Shown here: piece after piece, positions 22,401-37,100 of the stretch
How the letters are laid out: each line of letters starts with the position of its first letter
Numbering within the stretch: the first letter of the stretch is position 1
Origin: Apostichopus japonicus
Taxonomy: Eukaryota > Echinodermata > Holothuroidea > Aspidochirotida > Stichopodidae
Direction of reading: 5' to 3'
DNA length: 64,000 nt
Assembly (NCBI RefSeq): GCF_037975245.1
Contig: NC_092572.1
Coordinates: forward strand, 10,671,769-10,735,768
The notes under the pieces: model-generated
What the model was told of the DNA's origin: nothing
Database searches by the model: none
What the model saw: the letters and a program-made list of their open reading frames with translations, nothing else
Position numbers and translations under genes: made by a program

Positions 22401-25400
22401 AATATGTTGTGAAATGCATGATCTGGCAACGGCAGAGTGACTGACGTCATCATGACAATTCATATGAAAATGTTTGTGTTTTTTGTCTTTACAATATTCA
22501 AATCTTTTATCCATCGAGAACATATAATATTTCCAAAACAAAAGTTGCATTTTAATGAAATTATACATATACGGAGAACATTCACAACTATAAGCAAAAC
22601 ATTTCAACGTATCACATTTTAAGGATAAATCAACGGGGGAAGATTACAAAAGGAAAAGTAAAACTTTTGAATGAATACCTACTACTATGACGTCACGCAC
22701 ACCCTACTATTATCAACTTTTCTGGAGTAACGGAGGGATGAGCCAATAGATAGACAGATAGTGAGATGGGATTTTCAACAGACATTGTGGAATAATTTTC
22801 TCTTTAATATCTCTTATACATTACCTGCCATCGGAAGACCTCTTTAATGACCTCACTTACGTAAAAAGGTCACAAGTAACCTGGAACTTTAAGTTCAAAT
22901 ATGGCGGCTATCCCCGAGGGGTAACCGTTCGGTTAAGTGAGTGGACCTGTCACCAATATATCATATTGTATTATTCTCACCACCCAGCCATCGCTCCGAC
23001 ATTAAGTCTTAAAATTGTACATTTTATGGGATCATAAATTTTGAACTTTGACCATTCAAATTTCACAGTTTTGGAATATTTTGAGTTACAGTATTACGTG
23101 TAATGTCTTCTAAAGACGCGAGAACATCGCACCTACCCCCCCCCCCACCCCCACCCCCTTTGTTTCTAGCTCATTACCATTAGACGATCAAGATGGGTTT
23201 ACGGAAGCTTAATTTGCCAGGAACGAAAATCTAAAAATTCTGGAATAAAAAAAAATAAATAAATAAAAACTACAGCATGTATAGACTCCGGATGTGTGAC
23301 CTGATTAATTCACTTTGGCTTCGGCTTAGAGTACAACGGTTCTGTGTATGCTGCCGTGTTGGACGAATCTAATAAAAGTAACTACCGACTTTGCGATCCG
23401 CGTTATGGTCATTGCCGACTTGGCAATCCGGGCCTCATCTCACAATTTTGCAAGGTCGGTAAGAGTGACTCCATCCATAGTTTTACTAGGTCGGGATGCA
23501 AGGCCCCAAAAGTCGACTTCTTGTGACCACCATCAGACAACTAACTTATATGCTCAGATATTATGTAGAAATATTATAGAAGTCTTGTCTCAAACTCGTC
23601 AAGCGTAAAAGTTGCGCATTTTATAGTAATTTGAAATAAAAACGAGAAAAATATTTATTTTTTCACCATGATTGTAAGCCAACCAGCTTGCGCGTTTCAC
23701 CCACATTTGGAAGGGGGAATCCTCTCTTGACCAATCGCATCGCTCATTGCATTTCACCTTCACTGTACAAGATGGACGCGTACACGTCGTCATCAATGTC
23801 ATCGGAAGCTGATGATTCTGAGGGAAAAACTTCGTCTTACTGTTTCATGCATGTAATCGAAACCCATGGAAGAGTTATCCCTTTTCAGAGAAAAGCTTCA
23901 ACAAGTTTTTAGAGTGTTCCACCCTATGGAAAGAGTTAGAGAATCGTCCGGAAAGTGTCATCGCAACCACAGCAGACGGACTTCAATTTGACGATGTATG
24001 CACAACAACAAGGTAGGCTAGTAAAAGTAGTATGGGCATGGCATGGGGTATGAATGTCTAGATGTGAAATTTATTGCGTTTTACTGCAATTTAGGTGTCA
24101 TAAGTTGTATCTGAATTGCAAATTGCATATTAAAATTATTAATATTATGGGGATTTATGACTCTATGAGTATGAGTAAAATATAAATTATAAATATACAT
24201 AATGAATAATGTCAGACTCAGACAATAGTGAGTCAATCAATGATTGAATGTTCACTTCCTACACAAAAAGTAGGTCTAACTCTAAGGTCTAGATCTCTCC
24301 TGATATGGTTATGTGTGGCTGCCAGCTGTGCAGAAGTACTTGGCAGAGTAGTAGTAGTAGTACTACTACTACTAGTCTACTATATATATAGTAAAAGTAT
24401 GCTGATTGTTTTCAATTCATGTTGAATGATGTTGACTTTATCAACTTTTGTCTTGAAAGATTTTTCTCTTTTTGAATTTTGATTTGATTTAAAGTAACAC
24501 AATATTATAACAGAGCCAACATTGTATGATTGTGTAACTTGTAAGCTGAAGTTAAGTTAAGCTAGGAAATTTGAGTTTTTGAAGTCTTGATCTATTCTTA
24601 TCTCGCACTTAAAAAGGTAAGGTAGTCGGTGCTCAAGACGAATGAGGAGGGCATAACATAATGGAAAATATATTTCAGTAGAAAATTGGTATGGTAATCT
24701 TGATAGGGATTTCAAATTAGAGCTGTTCATAAGCACAGTATTGTTAATGCTCAATGGAAAAAATTATAATTCATTGATGTGTCCTGATTATTTACATAGA
24801 AAACGACAAGGGATGGCAGGATACCAAGTAGATTGCTACCGGCACTTCTGTAATCTCACTTCCATCAGGCGAGCCAAGGACAAGGCGAAGAAAGCACAGA
24901 TATCGAAAGGTAATATTTTTGGTATACATCTTATAGCACAGCTTATTTTACTTTGTAAAATTGTTCATATTATGTTACTTCATTCCTATTAAATTGAAAG
25001 TTACATTTATTTATGATATAAAGATTACACCATGGAGCACAGCTGTTAATATTATTTAACAGCAGCAAATGTAACTAGTGGTCATAAGTTTAACAATGAT
25101 AACAAATTGCAAAAAATATATTTTCTATGCTTTAGTATTCTTTGGATGTAAAATACAGGGTATCAGTTGAATGATGTTCATTTGAAATAAATATAGTGTC
25201 TCTGTATATTTCAGTATTGAGGCAAAGCTTTGTACTTTTACTACCTTCACAGAAGCTGATGAAGAAGAACCTAAAGCTGCAGGAAAGGGTCGATGTTCAT
25301 GTCACAGCACAACATAACCTGCACCGATCTGTGCAGGTGCATCAATTGTCAAAATTCAGCTCAAGCAGGGCACAATATGGATGAGGAAGATACAGACAAT

Positions 25401-28400
25401 AAAGATGAAGACTGAATGTCTGAAAGCTTATGTATCTAGACTCATTCATTCACAGTAATGTAAATTTGTTCTGGTCTGAACTTGTTTGACCTCTGGCATA
25501 ATTAAGTTACCTGTGACCCCGAAATAACAATGAGTTCATTCAGGTCACTGTAGAGCATCTACCATCCAAGTTTGTTTACAAAACGGGCAAACGATCGCAA
25601 AGTCATTCAATGTTTTGCAAGCGTTATGGATGGACCAACAACATTTGGATTCTTAATCTCACTCCACCCACAATTTGAGCTGTATAAACACTTATATATC
25701 ATATTCATGTATAAACATTACTTGGGATGTACATTGTAGTGCACAAATAGTATGTCACTTTTCCAATAGCTTGTGGAGGTTAAAGGGAATTCTTTTATTT
25801 CGAGCTGTATTAACAGAACTTGTTTAATATTCAAGTATCAATAGTATGTCACTTGGTAGAGAATTCTTATATTTCGAGTTGTATTAACAGAAAACCAATT
25901 CACTTGTTTTATATTTATGTTTCAGAATCACTTGCGATGTAGGCAGCAAGAATAGTTTGTCATTTTTCCAACTACATGTAGAAGTGGTTAATTAATTATA
26001 GATGTATTTCGAGCTGTATAAACAGAACACCAATTCACTTGTTTTATATTTATGTTTCAAAATCACTTGCGATGCACTGCAAGAATAGTATGTCACTTGG
26101 TAGAGAATTCTTATATTTCGAGGTGTATTAACAGAAAACCAATTCACTTGTTTTATATTTATGTTTCAAGATCACTTGCGATGTAGGCAGCAAGAATAGT
26201 TTGTCATTTTTCTAACGACTTGTAGAAGTGATTACAGATAAACGTTTTTTACAGTGCTCGTTTAGAACTGAATGTTGGAATGTTCTGTCCTCAAACCTCA
26301 GCCATGAAGAAAAGTTGAAAACGTAAAAACAATAACTACATGCATTTCTTATGTGCCATATATACAAGTTATGATAACAGTGATGTTATCAATATTATAC
26401 AATTTGTAGAAGTGATAGAGAATTCGTATAGATATATTTCGTGCCGTAGTAACAGAACACTATTTCACTTGTTTTATATTCATGTATCAAAATCATGTTC
26501 GATGTACTGCAAGAATAGTTTGTCAATTTTCTTGAGACTTGTAGAGAAATGGTACCTTTTTTACAGTGCTTGTTTAGAAATGAAAGTTGGAATGTTATAT
26601 CCTCAAACCTCAGCCATGAAGAAAAGCTGAAAACGTAAAAACAATAACTACATGCATTTCTTATGTGTCATATGTGCAAGTTATGATAGCAGTAATGTTA
26701 TCAATATTATACAATTTGAATATGATGATGCTTTTGTACTTGTTTGGATACTTTTTTGTCATTCAGTCAAAATTATTTGTCTGCGATGTGTAGAGATGTT
26801 GCAGGAAAGGGGGTTGAAGGCGAGAAAAGAAGATTGAGATATAGAGATAGAGATTACAGAAACAAAGAGGGAGATAGAGAGAGAAAGCAAAAGACAGTGA
26901 GTGCATAGAGAAAAAATAGAATGAGAGAGTCAGGGAGGGGGAGGGGAGGTTGACATGAGAGAAAAATGTGGACGAAGGATACTTTGGAAAAGAGGATCAG
27001 AGAGGCAAGGAAAAGAAAAAGTTGTGATGAGCATACTTGTATAAACACAAAGCAACGATAGTTAAAGTAATTATTGCAATATTAATTAAAATTACTTCGC
27101 TAATTATAATAAAATCAAGATCTATATAATTTATCATGAATGTCACTTTCAGGTTCATTATCAATATCTTTATTGTTTGTATTATTAAAAATAGTAGTTC
27201 ATGTAGTATTATCATTTATTATTATCAGATCAGTATCAGCATAATCATCATAAGTATTGGTATAAATATTCCTTCTTAAGTTAAAAAAAGAAAAACATTT
27301 GCAATAACCCCCCCCCCCCCCCATAAAAAAAAAAACATTCCTCGAATAGGACGTAAAGCTAAGTTCACACTTTATTCCTAACATGTAAATAACATAGTTC
27401 AACATCCTGCACATCACAATATTCACTTCCCCCAAAAAAGAACAGTAGAAATCCACACGCTTTGAGCTTATTTTCTCTATTTGGACTCAAGAGGGCGACA
27501 AACACAATTATGATTAATTAAAACTATGATTACTAATTAATGTGCAACTTTCACGCTTGACGAGTTTGTGTGGTTATTATTCATATTTTTCTCCATCATT
27601 GTACAAAAAATCAGGTAGTTGTCGCTCGGTGGTCACAAAAACCACTAACTAGAGCACTTTCTGATGTATGCATCCCGGTCTTTACCTTTCGGGACACCAA
27701 AATGGTTGGGTTAGATGATTGGAATCCAGTTAATTTAAGAATGTGCACATTCTTAAAAACATTTTTCACCTACTCTTCTTTTTCGAAATTAGATATTTTG
27801 AATCAATTACGGGAAGGGCGAGGGAAGGAGGCGGGCATGGGCACGTGCCCCCCTGGAAAACCTAGTGCCCCCCGAGTGCCCCCCCCCCCATCTGAGATTT
27901 AAAAAAATATATATATTTTGTTATATTCAACTCCCATCATCTGAGTTGGTTTTGCATAAGGACAAAGAAGCACAGTAATTCGTATTTTCTTCAAATGAGC
28001 TGCGAAATATCCTTGACCGTCGGGTATCGAAGTCGTAACCCGCGCCATCACAACATATTAACCGTGTTGTGTAGGGGGTGCAGAGGTCATTTGAGGTCAG
28101 ATGCTTTTAGGAACAAATGGCGAATGTTCACACCTGCATACTGAGCCATACTTGATGTGTGATCAAACTTTGGATTGCATGGTGAGATCCCTGATAGGAG
28201 CCAATAACGATGCTGGAACCTGTTACATCTTAATAGATAATGGGAGAAAACGAGAAGGACAAGAAAGGAGTCGGGGGTCAAGCACACATTAATTCAACAA
28301 ATGTAGGTTCTATTGATAGGGTTAGGCATAATATCGACAGCATGTGGTTCATATCCTCTGCAAAATTCTGCGCGTTGTTAAAATCATTACCTCAAAAATA

Positions 28401-31400
28401 GCAATTTCTGGAGATATCTTCAGATCGAATTTAGCATCAAATGTGGCACCATTTTGCATCTAGCCCATCCTCCGTATGCGAAAATCTTCCAAAGGGGAGG
28501 GGGGCACCCCCTCCCCTAAGACCCCTCCCCCAGGACGGCGATCCATATCCACCTAAGTGCCCCACCCCATCAAATGCTGGTGCCCCCCTGTGCCCCCCGC
28601 CCCCCAGACTGAAAAGTCTGGTGACGCCACTGGGCATGGGTAGATGTGGGATGGAGAATTTAAGGGTTGGGTTTCCAGGGGAGGGATTTACCAACTCGAC
28701 CAAGTCAACTATTTCGTTATATAATTTATACACATCGATGAGATAATGTAGGGCGGTTCGTTTCCAAATTTCCAACACATTTTACGACAAGCTCGCAGAT
28801 GTATCCAATTTCGGCAGCAATTTTTCGACGACGCAAACGCGAGGAAAAATGCATGAACATATTATTATATTTAATTATACGCTGGTGTCAAGTCTAAGGT
28901 CAAGATAGAGATTTCCTTTGTCTACATATCGTCCATGGAAGAGAGTATACGTCCAGAATTAGGAGCGTCAGTCATAAATCAAATGAGAAGGAAACGGTAT
29001 GTAAAGCTGTCATCTCCACCTGCACAATATAACTGTACGAGATGAGATGGTGTACCTCGCAGTACTTTTGTATGGAACGCGAAAAGAGCAAACTTATTTC
29101 GTTGCTAAGTTTAACGTAAGTTTAGACAACGACGTAAGTTTAGACAACGGAAATTTAGACATCAACGTGAGTTTGAGCAACAGCATGGTAAAACAGCAGC
29201 AACAACTTTAGTTTAGGCAACAACAAACTTAGATTAGACAACGAAATCAGTTTTCCCTTTTCGCGCGTGCACGCGCGAAAAGGGCAAACTGATTTCGTTG
29301 TCTAAACTTACGTTGTTGCCTTACTCGGCGCTGTTCAACAATTGCTTTACCACGTGGGCTTCATATGATTACTATACGCAGGGGGTTGGTTCTTGGTTCT
29401 TTGGGTTATGATGTCATTATCCGTCCTTTCGAATTTGGCAATGAGATCTCAGTGCAATTACACAGCTGAAAATATAGATAGATGATCGGCGCGGATCCGG
29501 CGTAAAGTCAAAGCAGACAACTCAAAAGAATGGCAAAATAACAGCACGAATGTGCAGATTACGCATTTAGAAAAAAGAAAAAGAAAAGAAGGGAGTCTTA
29601 TACTGACGGACGGATTGACAAACTTAAATCTAACGAACAACCGAACGGGCAGAAAATGACTGAAAGGACTCTATGCATGTATTTTTTAGTATTTACCGTG
29701 TATTTAAGATAATAATTATCTGTCTTGTTAATATACATTTTTCCATTCTGTTAAAAAAAAAAAAAAACGACAGTTTTTACTGCTTCTCCTGCTCCTCTCA
29801 TTCTTACTGCTAATGCGCCTCCTCCCCTACCCCTGCTGCAACTAATTGAACCACCCTTATTTTTGATCTGGCTGCTCCTCTGATACTCCTGTCCATGCCC
29901 CCCTTCTTCACCTGCTCGTCCTCCGGCTACTTCTACAGCACCTGCCACCTGGACACCTGCACCTGGACGCCTACATCGGATCTCTCTTCTCATCCTGTTC
30001 CTATTCCACCTGTTGTTTCCAGGCCTCCCGCTGCTCCTATATTCTGCCTGCTGTTCCCCGTGCCTCCCGCTGCTCCTATATTCCGCCTGCTGTTCCCCGT
30101 GCCTCCCGCTGCTCCTATTCCACCTGCTGTTTCCGTGCCTCCCGCTGCTCCTATATTCCCGCTGCTCCTATTCCGCATGCTGTTAGCAACCTTTTCCTAA
30201 TGCTGCTCCATAACCTCGTCTCCATCCTTCCGTTCTTACTGTTCCTGTGCTCCTAAATGCCGGCACTTACTGCCCTGGTTCTTCTGCTGTTCAATTTGTT
30301 TCTAAACCTCCTCCGCATTCTTCTATTTCCGATGCTCCAGTACCCCCCCCCCCCCCCGCTATAGATTTTACTCCGCCTGCTCCTACACTGCTACTGTTCT
30401 TCTCCTGTCCCTGCTTTCCCCTCTCTTCACCTATTATCGCGCTGCTTTGATTTTCTCTTACCATGAACTTTGTTACTCTTAATCTTTCAGATATGTGAAG
30501 ATGTCAAGCCCTAACCTCAACATTATCATTATCATTGGCGCCATGATGACCTACGCATGCGCAGTTCTTTTTGGTATTGATGGCTCTTTATTACAGGACG
30601 AATATCTTCAAATATTATGCAAGGTTTGTTTGTAATAGTAAATATCTTAACAAATAAACTTGAGCTCTTAAAATGCCGTTTAAGATAATCATTACGTTAT
30701 GTTACGTTGGAATGCGAGAGGTCTCGATAATTAATTTTAACGAGACACAAGCCTGGGTTCGTTTCCGTAAGGAACACAGACAAATTGACGAGTCTAGAGA
30801 TTTTAAATGAGAACGTAAACTATATTGAACAATGGATTTCGAACCAACAACAACAAGTGGTAATTACAAATATATAGAAAATTACTCACAAACTTAACAA
30901 GATAGGATACACTTTAAAACACGCTGGTCTCTTCCAACGGTGATATCCCTCAGCGGCCACGACCTTGATGACGACGATTCTCGGTCCGTTGTACCGCGAA
31001 ATTCACTGGTCCTCGACGAAGTTTCTCGCGATCCCAGAAACAGCAGTCACCTTCTTTCCGGCGATGCTCCAAAATAGAAGACGGACTTCCAGCCACAATT
31101 GAGTGAAGCACAAGTCGAACTTCTCGCCGACTAAATATTACCAGAGTCAGTCCAAAATCAGCTTTATAGCCACCAACTCCTGGCGTAACGAACTTCCTCA
31201 ACGGAGACAGAAATTCTTCACCTTCTCCGAAATAAAGACTGAAAAACTGTAGTTTCACAGCAAAGTCCTCTTCAAACATCTGAATGGAAGTGTAGAATCA
31301 ATCTTAGTATCGATATCTCAATCCTTCAGAAAGTACTGGCAGTTGAGCACTGACGATATATAGTAGAATGGTATAATATGTGTCGTCGCTTGTATTCGTA

Positions 31401-34091
31401 CAGAAACTGAGAAACTCTCCGATCTGGGCGGGTTTATATACGATTCGCCATGTCAAGAATCCTCCAGATCTGTCTCGATACACTTGAGTAACAACGCGAC
31501 CCGGTTTCTCTATTCGCGGAAGTCCTTTGCATCTCTCGCGAACATTCCAGAGAATCCACGAAGATGCCGTGCACAGCTTACACGCGATTCCACGTAAACC
31601 GACGTTAACCCGAGACCAGCGTGTCATCATAAGGAATATACCAGAACAATCGTGTATTATAACATTCTGACACGGTAACCCGACCTAATTTCTCAAATAC
31701 TGATTTATCACGTGGGCAATTTTAAAGACTTTCTATATAATAACATTAGGTTCCTCACTAGCAGTAACTAGCGTTAGGCTACAATGGGCCCTCGTAACAG
31801 TTATAACTCGTATACCTTTATTGTAGGCAGTATATAAGGTGTCTAACACTAGGCTTGACTAAGAAACCACTCCGCTTCTCTGACGTCACATCTTCTGCAT
31901 GTTTCAGAATGGAGTCTACTTTCTAGGCCGTGGCTATTCTTATGACTAGTCATAACAATTATTTATAAACTATTCATACGACAAAGGCAAATTCAAGCGC
32001 AGTAAAGTAAATAAAGCAACTGCGCATGTAGTAGGGGTAACCCTAACCCTAAACATAACCCTAAACCTCAATCCTAACCCTTACCCTTACCCTAACCGGA
32101 AATTATTGTTACTCCTCGTCGTAAAAATAGTACTCCTGGTCATGAAAATAGCAACTGCGCATGCGTAGTCGGAAATTATTCTTATGACTAGTCGTAAGAA
32201 TAGCCACTTTGTACTTTCTATGACATCGTCGTCCAAATTAAACAGAGTTTCAATCAACCGCTACCAATTTAAGTCTATCAAATTACCGCAACATAGCTTA
32301 CTATGTTAAGCTAAAATAGTGTAAAATGACACTTTGGCTTTGTATTGAATGATATATATATATATTGATTGGTAAGTATTGATCGATCGGATTCGATCCA
32401 TTTACTTTTTCGTCAAATCTTTACAACTAAAGTAACAAACTATGCGGTACTTGAAACTTCGTTTTTATATACTTTACCGTGTTATATGACATGTTCTGCA
32501 TATGTAATATAAATCAAACGCCGTGCAAATGTCTGTGAATTATAAATTCAAATAAAAAATATAAAAAAACAAGAACTGCAACTTTTGTCAATCTATAACA
32601 GCGCTGTGAAAATATCGATTAGGGAAAGCAAAGGGAGGCAAATAAGGTTAAGTAACCAGTTTCATCTATCATAGTATATAGGCCAAATAAAGACAGAGGT
32701 CTAGATTTGTATCTTCTCTTTATATCTATTAATAAGAAAAAAAATTAAACCAATACGTAGTAATTGGAAATATTAATATTATTCCATCGATCTCATTTTT
32801 CATTACTTGTTATTTCGACAGGTACGACCCTGCGTTGTTTCCATTGGATTTACGTTAATCTACGGTTCGATGTACACAAAAACGTGGAGGGTGTATAGAA
32901 TATTTACACATTCAAAGACCAAACGAATGGTAAAGAACAACGTTTAAATTTGAATATTGATAACTAGATAATGAATATTCACAAGGTCATTTTTAAATAT
33001 GTTTTTCATTTCGTCGTTATACGGAAAGTTGTGATGATTTCAATGCATGCCAAAACATTAAAATAATGTTTCACGTTAAGTGAAATGAACGAAGTTTTGA
33101 AGAGAAAATTAAGGCCTCTACAAACACTAAAAGTTGATTTACCGTTATTGGTTTTCTCATGATACTCTCCGTTTCTGATTCAATTACTTTTGATTTTTTT
33201 CTAGTTATTCGTACCTCCGCCCGCCTCATCATAACCCACCCACCCACCCACCCACCCACCCACCCACCCACCATCCGCTTATTTGATAGGTTCATTCAAA
33301 TGAATTTATTTATGAAGTATTTTCTTCTCAGAACATTAACTCCATTGTACTTCCGTTTTCCCTTTACGTATATATCGCCTTCCTTGAGTTTAGAAAAGCA
33401 ATCGATGACATTCCGATAAAATTCATTGATTGGAATCATCATTCAATTTTCATTTTATATAAGTTTAGAATCGATTAGAAACATTAAGTACCGTCTCGCT
33501 AATGAAATTTTCATTAAGTGACCAAAAAAAAAAAAAAAAAACCCGTTTAAAACTGGAGTTCGTTTTAGTTTAAATATAGTTGGAATCTAATTCTGGGTGG
33601 TAGTTCTTAAGTTTGTCCAAAATTCTAGAAAAAAAAAATGGCAACCTAACAGACACTGATGATTTAATGCCGCGTGATTGGCTTTAATACACTATTTATT
33701 GCATGAATATGCAAAATGATAAGACAAAATAGCTTGAACTATGGTAATGAAATCGTCTGCTTAAGACCCATATAAATATATCGACTGATTGGAATTAACC
33801 AATGTTGATGACGTCATTGCTTAAATTCATTTACAATTTAAACGTTGTCAATAGTTTATATCGACAGAATGAGAAGTTCTGTTGCACTTGTAGTATAAAC
33901 TGGCGCCAAAATGCCATGCGTAGGCTATATATCATCGATACCCTGGTTTTGAGTAAATTGTTTTCGAAAAATGTAAATAATTGTTATAATAATGGCAGTT
34001 ATGAGATGAAAAAGAGTTATGTTAAATTGTAAGAGACTTAAGGTTTGAAAGTTTGCTATTTTACGTATACTTACTGCATGCTTGCATGGGG

Positions 34092-34164
<73 letters not shown>

Positions 34165-37100
34165 CAACGGCAAGTTGGGTACCGGTAACAATCTATATAA
34201 GACTTGTTACTTGAGGTAAGGTCTCTTATTCTCTTGGCCTCGGGAGAACTGTTTTGATATTAATTTATTTCCCCCCCCCCCCCCTAAATTCTTTCATTGG
34301 CTGTCTAGAATGATGTCAAGGGAATATTTTGAATTTTTATAAAAATTTTAACATTTTAACATTGACAACAGAAATCTATATATCACTATATTTTTTCTCG
34401 TAAGTTTTGTTTTTGTTGTATTTTGTTTGAACAGGTTATTAAAGATAGTCGCTTAATATGCATGATAATCGGATTAGTGACTGTTGACGTCATCATCTTA
34501 GCAGCCTGGATGGTACTTGATCCGCCGATGTATTTAGCTCAATCGCAAAATGGATCGAATGTAAGTAAACCAACATGGAGAATACGCCATTAATTGTATA
34601 ACCATGCATATTCATTGGAGTTACGTAAATGTACGATCGTGTAAAGCTTGAACGAGAATAGTAGACTAAATCAATAAATTTATATGAATAAAAATTATGT
34701 TACAGTATTACTTTCCTCGCCCCATGCCTTCCCTCCCCTCCCCTCATTGCAAAGCAGTTTAGTTTTGTGATAATTCCCCTTTGATGATTGACATGTGACG
34801 TAATAATTGACGAGGTATAATTTCGTATATGTATATTCATACATCCGACAAGATTTTAACAGCCAGTTGGGACAATTTCCTAATGCTAATACCTCTCTAA
34901 TCTGTACTCCAATATCATGCTCTCAAAGCACTGGTATTGACAGTACAAACAGTTCCTAACCTTGATCTGATAGAAACAGGATATTCATACTGCTCGTTTT
35001 GACAATACGAGTGCTCTGAAGCGGGACATTACACTACAGTATAGAAAAATTGTCCCAACTGGGCGAGATTTAACTTCATCGGTTTTGCATAAAACAACTT
35101 TTCTTCATAAACATCTTTTAATTTGTTTCATGAATATTCATATTTACAGACCCTATCAAGTTCCGTTGCCGGGATGTGTTCGTCCAATCGCTATGAGATG
35201 TGGTTGATTATAATAGCCCTATCCAAAGCCGCTGTCTTACTCTACGGCACGCATCTGTCCTGGGCGACGCGCAATGTCGCTTTGATAGCGATGAACGACT
35301 CTGCGTGTATTATTATTAGTGTGTATACGTGCGTTATATTAGTATCACTGACTGCCACGCTCTCTTCCATGTTGATGACCATGCCAGATGCGTGGTACGC
35401 ATGCGTGGCTCTCACAATGTGGATCTGTCCTACCGTGGTGTTACTTTTACAGTACATTCCTAAGGTATGTACAATGGCTCATCATGTATTACAAACGTTA
35501 TACGATAAAGTATATAGGAATTACGTTTAGATATTGCCAAAAAAAAAGACAGGAAAACAATACGGTATGGCAGTGAATAGTGTCCGAGCGTCCACTTCAC
35601 ACCGTCTCCAAATGGTTGTGTCTTATGGACAATTTCACCTCCAGGAAACGGCGCCATTCCCAAACTCATTCTCAGCTATAATAACCCCAGTACGTCTGGA
35701 CTTTATCCACGTTATTTGGGTTGTATACGTAGGCCTTGTATAGTATCATGGTTTATAATATACTATATATTATATATAATACATTATATTATATATAATA
35801 TATGATATGCAATATATTATGACTTTTAAATTCTAATCCAGATTGTAACAAAGCACCGTTATTAACAGTTCTTCGGTGAACAGGTTAAGTCTCATTAAAC
35901 GCAAATTTAATGCATTCTACATTGTTATGTCGCTCTCATCCGGTATGCCCATAGGCCAATATACCCCTGATTCTTCCTTCCCCCCCCCCCCGTCCTTCTT
36001 ACCCCTTCCCCTCCCCGTCCTTCTCCCCTATTCCGCTCTCCTTCCTTCCTTCCTCCCGTCCTTTCTCCCTGTACTCCCCATTTCCCTTCCCCTTCCCTCC
36101 CAGTACTTACTGCCCGGCCTCCCTTCCCTTTCCGTCCTTCCTCCCCCCACCCCGTCCTTCTTACCCCGTCCTTCCTCCCTTCCCCGTCCTTCCTTCCCTT
36201 CCCCTCCCCATCCTCCCGTCCTCCCCATCCCCGTCCTTACCCCTCCATGGCAGAACAAACGACACATATTACGCTGTCTCATGTAGTTAGCGACAAAAAA
36301 TTTATATAGCAGCACGTTGTTATGATTGAATGGTATCTGCAATACATGATTGATTAATATACTCTCTAACATGATACGGAAATAAATTGAACACCGGGAG
36401 ACCTCTTAACACAGAATCAGACCTTTAGTGATCCCTTAATGGATTTATTATTATGATTTATAATAATGTTCCAATATATTTCCCGTGATTCCTATGATTT
36501 ATATGCACTTTATATATTTATATATATTGTTTGATATAGGACTATTTTAAGCACAAATACCAGTTCTTTCACATTCATGATAATGTTTGGTATATTTTCA
36601 AGCTTTCAAGACATGAGAAAATATGAAATAAGAAAATTCAGTTTAGCCATTTTAAAGGAACGCTCGTGCTTGCACAAAACTGCGAATAGATGCATCTTAC
36701 ATTAAAAGAGCCCTCTAGATTGGATTTCGTCAATTAGTTATGTATCCCATGCTTATAACATTTTATGATATATTACCGGTACTGTTCATTGGCCACTAAT
36801 TAATTTCCTTTTTCAAACACTTTAATAAAAGGAAAAACTCGGAAATCATTCAGAATATAATATAAATTTATTTTTCTTAATGATTCATAACCAAATATTA
36901 AAAAAAGGGCCCCGTTACCAATTCGCTTTAGAATCGAATTGGAATCGTTACTTTAGACATAATTTATTTTTATTTGTTTGTAAAATCTTGGAAGGTCTCT
37001 TGGTCGATCACTTGCAAATTTAGTCTTGAGTAATATTTGTATGACGTAATCAAAATGTTATCAGTTATCTACGTGATCCCGATACAGTCTCACTTGCTCA

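Noticed and set aside
27834-28640. GGCATGGG at 27834-27841 and again at 28633-28640 as a target duplication
   Set aside because: The left copy lies inside what looks like element sequence, the motif is G-rich, and the adjoining left end does not resemble a hAT terminus.
30950-31630. Two minus-strand proteins of about 109 residues in receptor intron 2
   Set aside because: They lie inside the probable LTR, have no known domain, and the local GC content explains the open frames.
30551-32168. A 16-bp exact inverted match between receptor exon 2 and the MITE (CTACGCATGCGCAGTT)
   Set aside because: One match of this length is about what chance allows in a window this size, and the exon sequence is explained by conserved coding.
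35876-36286. A 136-codon Pro/Ser-rich protein
   Set aside because: It is the translation of a C/T-rich repeat in intron 5.
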